DNA from: Flavobacteriaceae bacterium NBU2973
GTDB taxonomy: Bacteria; Bacteroidota; Bacteroidia; Flavobacteriales; Flavobacteriaceae
Length of the DNA: 64,000 nucleotides
Reading direction: 5' to 3'
NCBI GenBank assembly: GCA_026162565.1
Contig: JAOEIQ010000007.1
Coordinates: 124,001-188,000 of the forward strand
Shown in pieces: positions 51,873-60,137 of the stretch. The position numbers were made by a program, and so were the translations under genes. The notes under the pieces are model-generated. The model saw nothing but the letters and a program-made list of their open reading frames with translations, did no database searches and was not told the origin of the DNA. The first letter of the stretch is position 1, and every line of letters starts with the position of its first letter.

Positions 51873-53261
51873 ATGCAAACAATTCAATCTTATATACAAA
51901 AACATAAACAACGTTTCCTTGATGAACTTGTTGATTTACTCAAAATCCCATCAATTAGTGCTGATTCAGCTTATAAAAATGATGTGATTAAAACAGCTGA
52001 TGTGATTAAAGAAAGTCTAGAAAAAGCAGGTTGTGACACAGTAGAAATTTGTGAAACACCTGGTTATCCAATTGTATATGGTGAAAAAATAATAGATTCT
52101 AATCTTCCAACTGTTTTAGTATATGGTCATTATGATGTACAACCACCAGATCCATTAGATTTATGGACGTCGCCTCCTTTTGAGCCTGTTATTAAAGCAA
52201 CAGATATTCATCCAGAAGGCGCCATTTTTGCTCGTGGAAGCTGTGATGATAAAGGGCAAATGTATATGCACGTAAAAGCTTTAGAATATATGACAAAAAC
52301 CCACCAATTACCTTGCAACGTGAAGTTTATGATTGAAGGTGAAGAAGAAGTTGGGTCTAAAAGTCTAGGCTGGTTTGTAGAGCGCAATCAAGATAAATTA
52401 GCTAACGATGTTATTTTAATTTCAGACACTGGAATGATAGCTAATGATATTCCTTCAATTACAACTGGTCTCCGAGGTTTAAGTTATGTTGAAGTAGAAG
52501 TTACTGGACCAAATCGCGACCTACATTCTGGTTTGTATGGTGGAGCTGTTGCAAATCCTATTAATGTTTTGACAAAAATGATTGCATCATTACATGATGA
52601 AAACAATCATATAACTATTCCTGGTTTTTATGATACAGTAGAAACCCTATCAGCCGAAGAACGTGCTGAAATGGCAAAAGCTCCTTTCTCACTTGAGAAT
52701 TATAAAAAAGCGTTAGATATTGATGCTGTTTATGGAGAAGAAGGCTATTCAACTAACGAGCGTAATTCAATCAGACCAACATTAGATGTAAACGGTATTT
52801 GGGGAGGTTATACTGGTGAAGGAGCAAAAACAGTTATTGCCAGTAAGGCTTATGCAAAAATTTCTATGCGATTAGTACCTAATCAAGATTGGGAAACTAT
52901 TACGCAACTCTTCAAAACTCATTTTGAGAGTATTGCTCCCAAAGGTGTTAAAGTTAAAGTAGCACCACATCATGGAGGTCAAGGTTATGTTACTCCAACA
53001 AACAGTTTAGGCTATAAAGCTGCTAGCAAAGCTTATGAACAAACCTTTGGAAAAACACCTATACCTCAACGTAGTGGAGGAAGTATTCCTATTGTTGCGC
53101 TTTTTGAAAAAGAACTAAAAAGTAAAACTATTTTAATGGGCTTCGGATTAAATAGTGATGCTATTCACTCACCAAACGAACATTTTGGTGTTTGGAACTA
53201 CTTAAAAGGTATTGAAACCATACCATGGTTTTATAAATATTTCACCGAATTATCTCAATAA
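51873..53261 (+). CDS. M20-family dipeptidase
   Basis: Starting at the ATG at 51873 gives 462 residues; the TTG seven codons earlier adds no conserved residue. The protein has the M20 zinc motifs VLVYGHYDVQPPDPLDL (His/Asp), MIEGEEEVGSKSLG (Glu-Glu) and a C-terminal IHSPNEHFGVWN His, and the dimerisation domain is between them. It matches the cytosolic dipeptidase/CNDP-like branch. Monocistronic, with a terminator at 53268-53292. Confidence 0.92.
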   Translation: MQTIQSYIQKHKQRFLDELVDLLKIPSISADSAYKNDVIKTADVIKESLEKAGCDTVEICETPGYPIVYGEKIIDSNLPTVLVYGHYDVQPPDPLDLWTSPPFEPVIKATDIHPEGAIFARGSCDDKGQMYMHVKALEYMTKTHQLPCNVKFMIEGEEEVGSKSLGWFVERNQDKLANDVILISDTGMIANDIPSITTGLRGLSYVEVEVTGPNRDLHSGLYGGAVANPINVLTKMIASLHDENNHITIPGFYDTVETLSAEERAEMAKAPFSLENYKKALDIDAVYGEEGYSTNERNSIRPTLDVNGIWGGYTGEGAKTVIASKAYAKISMRLVPNQDWETITQLFKTHFESIAPKGVKVKVAPHHGGQGYVTPTNSLGYKAASKAYEQTFGKTPIPQRSGGSIPIVALFEKELKSKTILMGFGLNSDAIHSPNEHFGVWNYLKGIETIPWFYKYFTELSQ

Positions 53262-53267
53262 AACAAG

Positions 53268-53292
53268 ACCGTTCCAAGAGAACGGTTTTTTT
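53268..53292 (+). terminator. Terminator after the dipeptidase gene
   Basis: ACCGTTC and GAACGGT form a 7-bp stem with a CAAGA loop, followed by a run of seven T. Confidence 0.9.
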
Positions 53293-53311
53293 ATTTTAAT
53301 ATTTTTTTACT

Positions 53312-53371
53312 CTACAGTTGTAGAATTAAAATAATTATTCTACATTTGTAGAGTAAATTCTAAATGTGTAG
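53312..53371 (+). promoter_or_regulatory. Three BlaI-type operator dyads
   Basis: CTACAGTTGTAG (53312-53323), CTACATTTGTAG (53340-53351) and CTAAATGTGTAG (53360-53371) share the CTACA-N2-TGTAG form of BlaI/MecI operators; the second is a perfect CTACA/TGTAG dyad. Their centres are 28 and 20 bases apart. They lie in the 167-base gap in front of the BlaI gene and probably autoregulate it and the M56 peptidase. Confidence 0.75.
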
Positions 53372-53458
53372 AATATAAATCAACTTATTAAAAATAGTAA
53401 GCTGTTTTAAATAACAAAGATTACATAAGACATTAAAAAAAACAATAATAACTAACTC

Positions 53459-53824
53459 ATGAAACTTTCAAAAACCGAAGAAGAACTAATGAATCATTTA
53501 TGGAAACTTGAAAAAGGGTTCATGAAAGATTTGTTAGACGAGTATAACGAACCAAAACCCGCAACAACAACTATCGCAACGCTTTTAAAGCGAATGACAG
53601 ATAAAGGTTTTATTAATTACAAACTTTATGGAAAGTCGCGAGAATATTATCCTCTGGTAAAAAAGAAAGATTATTTCTCTAAACATGTAAACGGCTTAAT
53701 TAAAAACTTTTTTAATGATAGTGCTTCGCAGTTTGCCTCATTTTTTACAAAAGAAACCAATCTTACTAAAAAAGAGTTAGAAGATTTAAAGTCTATAATA
53801 GATCAAGAAATTAAAAATAAGTAA
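53459..53824 (+). CDS. BlaI/MecI/CopY-family transcriptional repressor
   Basis: The 121-residue protein starts with the winged-helix domain (KTEEELMNHLWKLEKGFMKD, TIATLLKRMTDKGFINYK) and has the C-terminal helical dimerisation region (KKELEDLKSIIDQ). Such repressors are released when the partner M56 peptidase is activated. It is followed 2 bases later by that gene and preceded by three operator dyads. Confidence 0.92.
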   Translation: MKLSKTEEELMNHLWKLEKGFMKDLLDEYNEPKPATTTIATLLKRMTDKGFINYKLYGKSREYYPLVKKKDYFSKHVNGLIKNFFNDSASQFASFFTKETNLTKKELEDLKSIIDQEIKNK

Positions 53825-53826
53825 TT

Positions 53827-55722
53827 ATGATAATCTACATCTTAAAATTCAGCGGTTGCTTATCGCTATTCATGATTTTCTATAAGTTATTTTTAGAAAA
53901 AGAAAGCTTTCATAATCTAAAACGTTTTTACCTATTAGCTGCTTTATTTTCATCGATATGCATTCCATTTATAACGTTTACTGAATACATAGAAATACTT
54001 GAAGTAGGTACATCAAATGTAGTTACTTCTGAACCTGTAGTTTTTGAAGATTCATTAACAGAAACTACTTGGAAGGATTATTTACCCAACATTATCTGGT
54101 CTCTATATTTTATAGGTCTGTTAGTTTTTAGCTTTCGTTTTTTTAAGCATTTATATCAACTATATTTTAGAATTAAGAATAATGTAAAACTCAAAAATAA
54201 AAAATACACTAACGTTTTATTATTAGACAACATAAACCCTCACACATTTTTTAAGTATATATTCCTCAATAAGCATAAATATGAAAGTAATGCCATACCG
54301 AAAGAAGTGCTGTTACATGAGCAAACACATGCCAAACAATTACATGCACTTGATATTATTATCGTTGAACTTTTACAAGTAGTATTTTGGTTTAACCCAC
54401 TACTCTATTTTATTAAAAAGGATATCAAACTCAATCACGAATTTTTAGCAGATCAATCTGTTTTAAAAGTAGGTACGGAGCCTACAAATTATCAGAAATT
54501 ATTATTAGCATTCTCATCAAATGCTTGCGAACCTCAATTGGCAAATGCCATAAATTATTCATCAATTAAAAAACGTTTAACAGTTATGAAAACACAAACA
54601 TCAAAATCCAGAACATGGCTAAAAAGTCTATTGCTTTTGCCATTACTTGCTGTACTAGTCTATGGCTTTTCATCAGAGAAAGTAGACTATTTATATCCTG
54701 AATCTCATGATACATTTATCAATTCTGAAATAGAGTTATATCTCAATACACAAGGAGAATTATTCTACAACAGTAAAAAAATAGAAGTCACTGATTTAGA
54801 GTCTATTGTATTACTTGAGAATGATATTACTATTTCTATCGAAACATCTTTACAAACAGATATAAAAATAACAGAAGGAATCTCTAAATCTATTCGAGAT
54901 TATTTGAGAGATAAAGGATTAAGAGGCTTTGGTGTGTGTATTAATGCTACTAGAGACACGCAAAATAATCCAGTTGAATCCGTAAAGGAAGAATTACAAA
55001 AAGCTGAAGCCTTAAAAATAAATTATGTAAACAACCAGAAAGGAGCTTCAAAAGAGCAATTGGCTATTTATAATCAAATGGCAAAGCGCTACAACAAGCA
55101 ACCTGAATCAAGCAGAATTGTAAAACCTAAAGATTTAAAACAATTAGAAACAATTTACAGAGTAATGACTGCTAAACAGAAGCAAGATGCAGAACCTTTC
55201 CCAAATTGTCCACAAGCTCCAGATCAGGATAGTGCTTCAAGAGAGCAAATGAAAGCGTATAATTCTTGGGCAAAAAAAATGAATAAGCAGATTGAGTTGG
55301 CAATAAAAACAGAAAACTCAAATTCTCCAAAACCCTATCCAATTATCAGAATTAAAGATGTAGAAAAATATAAATATATCTACAGCATCATGTCAGAAAA
55401 GCAACGTAAAGACTCAGAGCCTTTTCCTAATTTACCAGAACCTCCACCACCACCTCCAAGTCCAGATGTACCAAGTGCTCCTGATGCGATTGATTTAAAA
55501 GATGTTCCTCCACCTCCTCCACCTCCAAAAGAACCTTTAGATCACGTAATTGATATGGCAAAAAAGGATGCTGTGTTTTATTTAGAAGGTAAAAAAGTGT
55601 CATCTGACAGAGCTATTGAAGCTTTAAAAAATAACAAAAGTCTTAATGTCAGAACTAAAAATGTTAATACCAAACAACCAGAAGTTTATATTACCAAAAA
55701 ACCAATAGTTATTAAGCATTAA
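53827..55722 (+). CDS. BlaR1-like M56 metallopeptidase sensor with repeated Pro-rich extracytoplasmic region
   Basis: The 631-residue protein has four N-terminal membrane spans, the zinc motif VLLHEQTHAKQL near residue 165 with a downstream NHEFLADQ (second ligand Glu), and a fourth span at about 265-280. The C-terminal region has two copies of a segment of about 70 residues (YNQMAKRYNK... PFPNCPQAPDQ and YNSWAKKMNK... PFPNLPEPPPPPP) and ends in a cysteine-poor Pro-rich tail. It replaces the penicillin-binding domain of BlaR1, so the signal is probably not a beta-lactam. Paired with the BlaI gene upstream. Confidence 0.85.
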   Translation: MIIYILKFSGCLSLFMIFYKLFLEKESFHNLKRFYLLAALFSSICIPFITFTEYIEILEVGTSNVVTSEPVVFEDSLTETTWKDYLPNIIWSLYFIGLLVFSFRFFKHLYQLYFRIKNNVKLKNKKYTNVLLLDNINPHTFFKYIFLNKHKYESNAIPKEVLLHEQTHAKQLHALDIIIVELLQVVFWFNPLLYFIKKDIKLNHEFLADQSVLKVGTEPTNYQKLLLAFSSNACEPQLANAINYSSIKKRLTVMKTQTSKSRTWLKSLLLLPLLAVLVYGFSSEKVDYLYPESHDTFINSEIELYLNTQGELFYNSKKIEVTDLESIVLLENDITISIETSLQTDIKITEGISKSIRDYLRDKGLRGFGVCINATRDTQNNPVESVKEELQKAEALKINYVNNQKGASKEQLAIYNQMAKRYNKQPESSRIVKPKDLKQLETIYRVMTAKQKQDAEPFPNCPQAPDQDSASREQMKAYNSWAKKMNKQIELAIKTENSNSPKPYPIIRIKDVEKYKYIYSIMSEKQRKDSEPFPNLPEPPPPPPSPDVPSAPDAIDLKDVPPPPPPPKEPLDHVIDMAKKDAVFYLEGKKVSSDRAIEALKNNKSLNVRTKNVNTKQPEVYITKKPIVIKH

Positions 55723-55737
55723 TAACTTAAAAACTAA

Positions 55738-55762
55738 AACCTCGAAAATTCGAGGTTTTTTT
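55738..55762 (+). terminator. Terminator after the blaR1-like gene
   Basis: AACCTCGA and ATTCGAGGTT pair around AAA with a following T run of seven. Confidence 0.85.
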
Positions 55763-55810
55763 ATGTAACAAATTAGTGGTTTTTGCGTTCTAATAGACAT
55801 TCATCAACCT

Positions 55811-55832
55811 GCCCTGAGCTTGTCGAAGGGTC
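55811..55832. repeat. CCTGAGCTTGTCGAAGGG-type repeat upstream of the DUF4407 gene
   Basis: GCCCTGAGCTTGTCGAAGGG belongs to a family of short palindrome-like repeats seen in many genomes; its arms CCCT/AGGG pair loosely. It lies 15 bases before the ATG at 55847, inside the 5' untranslated region. Confidence 0.7.
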
Positions 55833-55846
55833 AAAATCACATTATC

Positions 55847-56947
55847 ATGCTCAAGCAGTTTTTTATTCTTTGTTCTGGTTCAGATTCAGATATCCTTAAA
55901 AATTGTTCTATTGGAGAACAAAACAAATATGCAGGTATAGGTGCAACCGTTTTTTTTACTGCTGTAATGGCTTTTATTGCAGCTAGCTATGCTCTTTACA
56001 CTGTATTTGATAATTTGTACGCTGCAATAGCTTTTGGATTTATTTGGGGATTATTAATTTTTAACTTGGATCGATTTATTGTATCCACTATTAAAAAACG
56101 AGGCAGTTTTATTGACGAGTTTATTCAAGCAACCCCAAGACTTATTCTCGCAGTTATTATAGCTGTTGTAATATCTAAACCATTAGAATTAAAAATCTTT
56201 CAAAAAGAAATAGATCAAGTGCTTTTAGAAGAAAAAAATGCGATGACACTCGATAATAAAGAACAAATTGCATTGCAGTATAATCCTAAAATAGAAGCCT
56301 TAAAAGGAGATATTACAACAATTGAAAATACTATTGCATCCAAAGAAGCTGAAGTAAATGCACTTTATGACACCTATATTTCTGAAGCAGAAGGAACAGC
56401 TGGCACACAGTTATTAGGAAAGGGTCCTGTTTATAAAGAAAAGCGAGACAAACACGATGCTGCTTTAGCAGAGTTACAATTACTTAAATCTGAAAGCAAA
56501 TCTAAAATAGCCTCTATTGAAAATGAGATTGCATTATTACAATCAGATTATAAAACTAATGTAGAAATATCACAACCAATTATCAATAATTTTGATGGAT
56601 TAATGGCTCGTGTAAATGCTCTTGGTAAATTACCTTGGCTTCCCTCTTTTTTTATATTCCTATTGTTTTTAGCAATCGAAACATCACCAATTTTCGCTAA
56701 ACTTTTGTCACCAAAAGGCGAATATGATTATAAATTAGAAGATGCTGATACAGCAGTAAAGACTTGGGTAGAACAAAAGGTAAACGAGCGTAAAGTTTTA
56801 TTACAAACTGATATGGCAATCAACAATAAAATCTACACAGATATTGCTGAAGAAGATGAACTCTACCAATACAAACGTAAAAAAGCAAGAGAGCTTATGC
56901 AATTACAAGCTGATGCTTTTTTTAATCATCAAAAAAACGCCCTTTAG
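55847..56947 (+). CDS. DUF4407 membrane protein
   Basis: Starting at the ATG at 55847 gives 366 residues; an upstream TTG would place nine extra codons across the repeat. The protein has a soluble N-terminus, two early spans (TVFFTAVMAFIAASYAL, then FGFIWGLLIFNLDRFIV), a third span (LILAVIIAVVISKPLEL), a long coiled coil and a final span (SFFIFLLFLAIETSPIF). This is the domain layout of DUF4407 proteins, whose function is unknown. Not obviously linked to the neighbours. Confidence 0.88.
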   Translation: MLKQFFILCSGSDSDILKNCSIGEQNKYAGIGATVFFTAVMAFIAASYALYTVFDNLYAAIAFGFIWGLLIFNLDRFIVSTIKKRGSFIDEFIQATPRLILAVIIAVVISKPLELKIFQKEIDQVLLEEKNAMTLDNKEQIALQYNPKIEALKGDITTIENTIASKEAEVNALYDTYISEAEGTAGTQLLGKGPVYKEKRDKHDAALAELQLLKSESKSKIASIENEIALLQSDYKTNVEISQPIINNFDGLMARVNALGKLPWLPSFFIFLLFLAIETSPIFAKLLSPKGEYDYKLEDADTAVKTWVEQKVNERKVLLQTDMAINNKIYTDIAEEDELYQYKRKKARELMQLQADAFFNHQKNAL

Positions 56948-56988
56948 TTTTTAGTTAGTACATTTAGGCTTTATTTAAATAAAATTCT

Positions 56989-57420
56989 ATGAAGCCTTTA
57001 TACTATATTTTTATTGCATGTATTTTATTGTCTTGTAATACAAAAAACACTGAATCTAAAGACAAACAAGCTATTAAAAACATAATGGCAATTCAGGAGG
57101 AGGCCTGGAATAATCATGATCTGGAAGGATTTATGCAAGGATACTGGAAAAGCGACTCTTTAAAATTTTATGGCAGCAAAGGGATTACCTATGGCTGGCA
57201 AAACACACTAGATAATTACAAAAAAGGATATCCAACAAAAGCGGAAAGTGGTACTTTACGATTTGTAATCAATGATATTTCTAAAATTGAATCTGATTCC
57301 TATTGGGTAATGGGAGAATATCATTTAACTCGTCCAATAGGAAATGCTAATGGCATCTTTATGATACTATTCAAGAAAATTAATGGCGAATGGAAAATAG
57401 TTGCAGATATGTCTTGCTAG
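56989..57420 (+). CDS. NTF2-like (SnoaL/DUF4440-type) lipoprotein
   Basis: The 143-residue protein has a lipoprotein signal (YYIFIACILLSCNT) and the NTF2-like fold (NIMAIQEEAWNNHDLEGFMQ, FKKINGEWKIVADMSC). Family members bind small hydrophobic ligands or act as cyclases or dehydratases. It converges with the STAS gene and overlaps it by 4 bases. Substrate unknown. Confidence 0.82.
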   Translation: MKPLYYIFIACILLSCNTKNTESKDKQAIKNIMAIQEEAWNNHDLEGFMQGYWKSDSLKFYGSKGITYGWQNTLDNYKKGYPTKAESGTLRFVINDISKIESDSYWVMGEYHLTRPIGNANGIFMILFKKINGEWKIVADMSC

Positions 57421-57695
57421 GCAGCTTCTTCCGATTTAAAATAATCAAATAAATCTTTACAACCATAACCAATAATAGATAAGCTCTTATTCTTAGTTAA
57501 AGATTCATTGTGAAGCTTAGCCAGAGCATTAACGCCATGTCTGTCTACACTCTCTAATCCTTCAATACTGATTGTAAGAGAATCTAATTCTTCAAATATA
57601 TTTCTAAAAGTTTCTTGAAACTGTTGCACACTCTTTTTATTAAGAATGCCTTTTACTTTAAAAAAAGTGTTGTAATTAGTAATTGTCAATTCCAT
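57417..57695 (-). CDS. STAS-domain protein (anti-sigma-factor-antagonist type)
   Basis: The ATG at 57695 gives 92 residues; a TTG two codons earlier is less likely. The protein has the STAS fold with FKVKGILNKKSVQQFQETF, TISIEGLESVDRHGVNAL and the phosphorylatable-type region, as in SpoIIAA-like antagonists. The usual Ser before Arg-x-x-x is replaced by DRHG, so phosphorylation is uncertain. No matching kinase or phosphatase lies next to it. Confidence 0.8.
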   Translation of the reverse strand: MELTITNYNTFFKVKGILNKKSVQQFQETFRNIFEELDSLTISIEGLESVDRHGVNALAKLHNESLTKNKSLSIIGYGCKDLFDYFKSEEAA

Positions 57696-57701
57696 AGACA
57701 A

Positions 57702-57876
57702 AGTTTTTAATGTGTTAAATAATAAATTTGGGCTATTAATTCAATTCTTGAACTTGTCTAAATTTCTGAATAAAAAGGAGTTATACGAATTTTAATCGAC
57801 TAAAAGCATGAACATTAGACGATTAAAAATTAGAAGCTAAATTTTACGATAAAATGCAGTATTAGAATACGTTACA
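57702..57876. other. Intergenic region with a hairpin after the hydroxyproline operon
   Basis: TTTTAATCG (57790-57798) and CGATTAAAA (57820-57828) are a perfect 9-bp inverted repeat, extended by CTAA/TTAG after a mismatch. On the minus strand the hairpin lies 49 bases beyond the stop of the 57877 gene; the stem is AT-rich. It may end the hydroxyproline operon. No promoter for the STAS gene is clear. Confidence 0.45.
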
Positions 57877-59124
57877 TTAAAATTTTCTATCAGGATTAAA
57901 CGAATCTATTTTTATAGACGTTTGTTCTCCACCTACAATTTCTGAAACTAGTTTCCCTGTGGCAGTTGCCATAGACCAACCCATCATGGCATGACCAGAG
58001 GCGATAGTAAGATTATGACATTTAGAAGATTTACCAATATAAGGCAAACCATCTGGAGAAACAGGACGTAAACCGGAAGCAGCATTAAATTTTTCATCTT
58101 CTGAAACCATTATATTCGGATAGTATTCTTGAACAGCATTAGCTATTGCATCAACTCTAACTGTATTAATATTCTGATTTATTCCAGCTATTTCCATAGT
58201 TCCTGCAAAGCGTGTAAAACCATTCATTGGAGTGATTGCAACTTTGCGTTCAGTTAATATAGCAGGAATAGTAATTCCTGTGTCTTTTTGTGTATTAATT
58301 CTGTAACCCTTTCCTGCTTGTAGCAACAATTTGATTCCTAATTTTTTACTTAAAATTGAACTCCATGATCCAGCTGCTAATATAAATTCATCAGCTTTGA
58401 GCTGTTCTTTAGTTGTTTGTATTGAAGTAATTTTTCCATTAGAAACAGTAAGATCATCAACAGATTCGTTAGATTTAAAGAGGACACCTGAAGCTTTTAA
58501 ATAAGCTTTCATGTCTTCCATAAATTCATGAGGCGTTGTATGCGAATCACATTTATAATACGTTGCTCCAACTGAATTTATCTTAACATTAGGTTCGAGG
58601 CTTTCAATCTCATCCCTAGATAAAGTAGATACTTCTAACCCTTCATTTTTTGCAATTGCTGCAACTTTTATTTCTTCTTCTAATGCTTTATCCGTTTGAC
58701 ATAGCATAAAAAGACCTTTTTTCTCATAATGAAATCGAAAACTATTGGAAGCCTTTATATCATCATACAATTCTTGACTTAATAAAGCAATATCTTTTAT
58801 TGCTGGAATAGCTTTGTTAACATGTTTAATATTACAAGATTTATTGAAAGCCCACGTCCATTTTAAAAAATCTAAATCTAATCGTGGTTTTATATACAAT
58901 GGACTCGATTTATCGAACATCCATTTTAAGCCTTTTTTCATGACTCCTGGAGCAGATAATGGAATTATATGACTAGGAGATAAATAGCCAGCGTTAACAT
59001 AAGAAGCTCCAGAATCCATATTAGATTTGTCTATAACTGTTACATTATGACCTTCCTTTTGAAGATAATATGCAGAACATAAACCAATAATTCCACCTCC
59101 AATAACTATTACCTCTTTACTCAT
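57877..59124 (-). CDS. FAD-dependent D-amino-acid/D-hydroxyproline dehydrogenase
   Basis: The 415-residue protein has the FAD start VIVIGGGIIGLCSAYYLQK, the flavin-family segment PSHIIPLSAPGVM and FILAAGSWS, and the C-terminal ASGHAMMGWSMATATGKL, as in DadA-type D-amino acid dehydrogenases. Next to a proline racemase-family epimerase and a ketoglutarate-semialdehyde dehydrogenase, the most likely substrate is cis-4-hydroxy-D-proline, converted to pyrroline-4-hydroxy-2-carboxylate. It is the last gene of the operon. Confidence 0.85.
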   Translation of the reverse strand: MSKEVIVIGGGIIGLCSAYYLQKEGHNVTVIDKSNMDSGASYVNAGYLSPSHIIPLSAPGVMKKGLKWMFDKSSPLYIKPRLDLDFLKWTWAFNKSCNIKHVNKAIPAIKDIALLSQELYDDIKASNSFRFHYEKKGLFMLCQTDKALEEEIKVAAIAKNEGLEVSTLSRDEIESLEPNVKINSVGATYYKCDSHTTPHEFMEDMKAYLKASGVLFKSNESVDDLTVSNGKITSIQTTKEQLKADEFILAAGSWSSILSKKLGIKLLLQAGKGYRINTQKDTGITIPAILTERKVAITPMNGFTRFAGTMEIAGINQNINTVRVDAIANAVQEYYPNIMVSEDEKFNAASGLRPVSPDGLPYIGKSSKCHNLTIASGHAMMGWSMATATGKLVSEIVGGEQTSIKIDSFNPDRKF

Positions 59125-59126
59125 AA

Positions 59127-60137
59127 TTAAATCACTTGAAATCCATAAGCATATGGATCATCCTCTGTATCTATTGTAATTGTATTATGCCCATAAATTT
59201 TTGCCCAACCTTGAATACTAGGTATTATGGCTTTTCTTCCATCTAATGTTGTCTCTTCTTCTACTCTACCAATAAACTTACTTCCAATATAACTTTCGTG
59301 AATAAAAGGTTCACCTACTTTCAATTTTCCTTTGGTATATAATTGAGCTAAACGAGCAGATGTTCCTGTTCCGCATGGACTTCTATCAATGGCTTTGTCT
59401 CCATAAAAAACCGCATTTCTTCCAGATGAATTTGAATCTATTGGATTACCTGTCCAAAGCATATGTGATACATCTTTTATGGTTTCATTTTCAGGATGTA
59501 CAAACATGTTTGGATACTTTTCATTAATTCTATCTCTAACTACTTGAGAATACTGAATAATTTTTGAAGCTGTAAAATTGTGAACTCCAGAAAAATTATT
59601 TTGAGGATCTACAATAGCATAATAATTTCCACCATAAGCAACATCAAATCTAATCTCACCTAATTCAGGACACTCGACTGATAAATCTTCTACAGCTAAA
59701 TAACTTTTTACATTAGTTAATCTTACCCAATCTACTTTATTCTCCGTCTGCTGATAGTCTATTTCCACCAATCCTGCTGGAGCTTCCATTCTAATTTTTC
59801 CTGGTATTTTTGGCTTTATCAACCCTTCTTCAATTGCTATTGTGATAGTCCCAATTGTACCATGACCACACATTGGTAAACAACCAGAGGTTTCAATAAA
59901 AAGAATGGCAAAATCATTCTCTGGATTATGAGGTGGATATAAAATACTGCCACTCATCATATCATGACCACGTGGCTCAAACATTAAGCCTTTACGAATC
60001 CAATCATACTCTTTTAAAAAATGTTGACGCTTTTCACTCATCGTTTCACCAATAAGTTTCGGACCTCCTTCTTTAATAACTCGTACTGGATTTCCGCAGG
60101 TATGTGCATCGATACAAACAAAAACAGACTTACTCAT
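59127..60137 (-). CDS. hypE: 4-Hydroxyproline 2-epimerase (proline racemase family)
   Basis: The ATG at 60137 gives 336 residues; the longer frame begins with a TTG. Proline racemase-type Cys90 (MCGHGTIGT) and the second catalytic Cys in SPCGTGTSARLAQL at about residue 250 are both present, which separates it from trans-3-hydroxyproline dehydratases that have Thr or Ser there. It epimerises trans-4-hydroxy-L-proline to the cis-D form. It overlaps the DUF885 gene upstream by 8 bases and is 2 bases from the dehydrogenase. Confidence 0.88.
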   Translation of the reverse strand: MSKSVFVCIDAHTCGNPVRVIKEGGPKLIGETMSEKRQHFLKEYDWIRKGLMFEPRGHDMMSGSILYPPHNPENDFAILFIETSGCLPMCGHGTIGTITIAIEEGLIKPKIPGKIRMEAPAGLVEIDYQQTENKVDWVRLTNVKSYLAVEDLSVECPELGEIRFDVAYGGNYYAIVDPQNNFSGVHNFTASKIIQYSQVVRDRINEKYPNMFVHPENETIKDVSHMLWTGNPIDSNSSGRNAVFYGDKAIDRSPCGTGTSARLAQLYTKGKLKVGEPFIHESYIGSKFIGRVEEETTLDGRKAIIPSIQGWAKIYGHNTITIDTEDDPYAYGFQVI

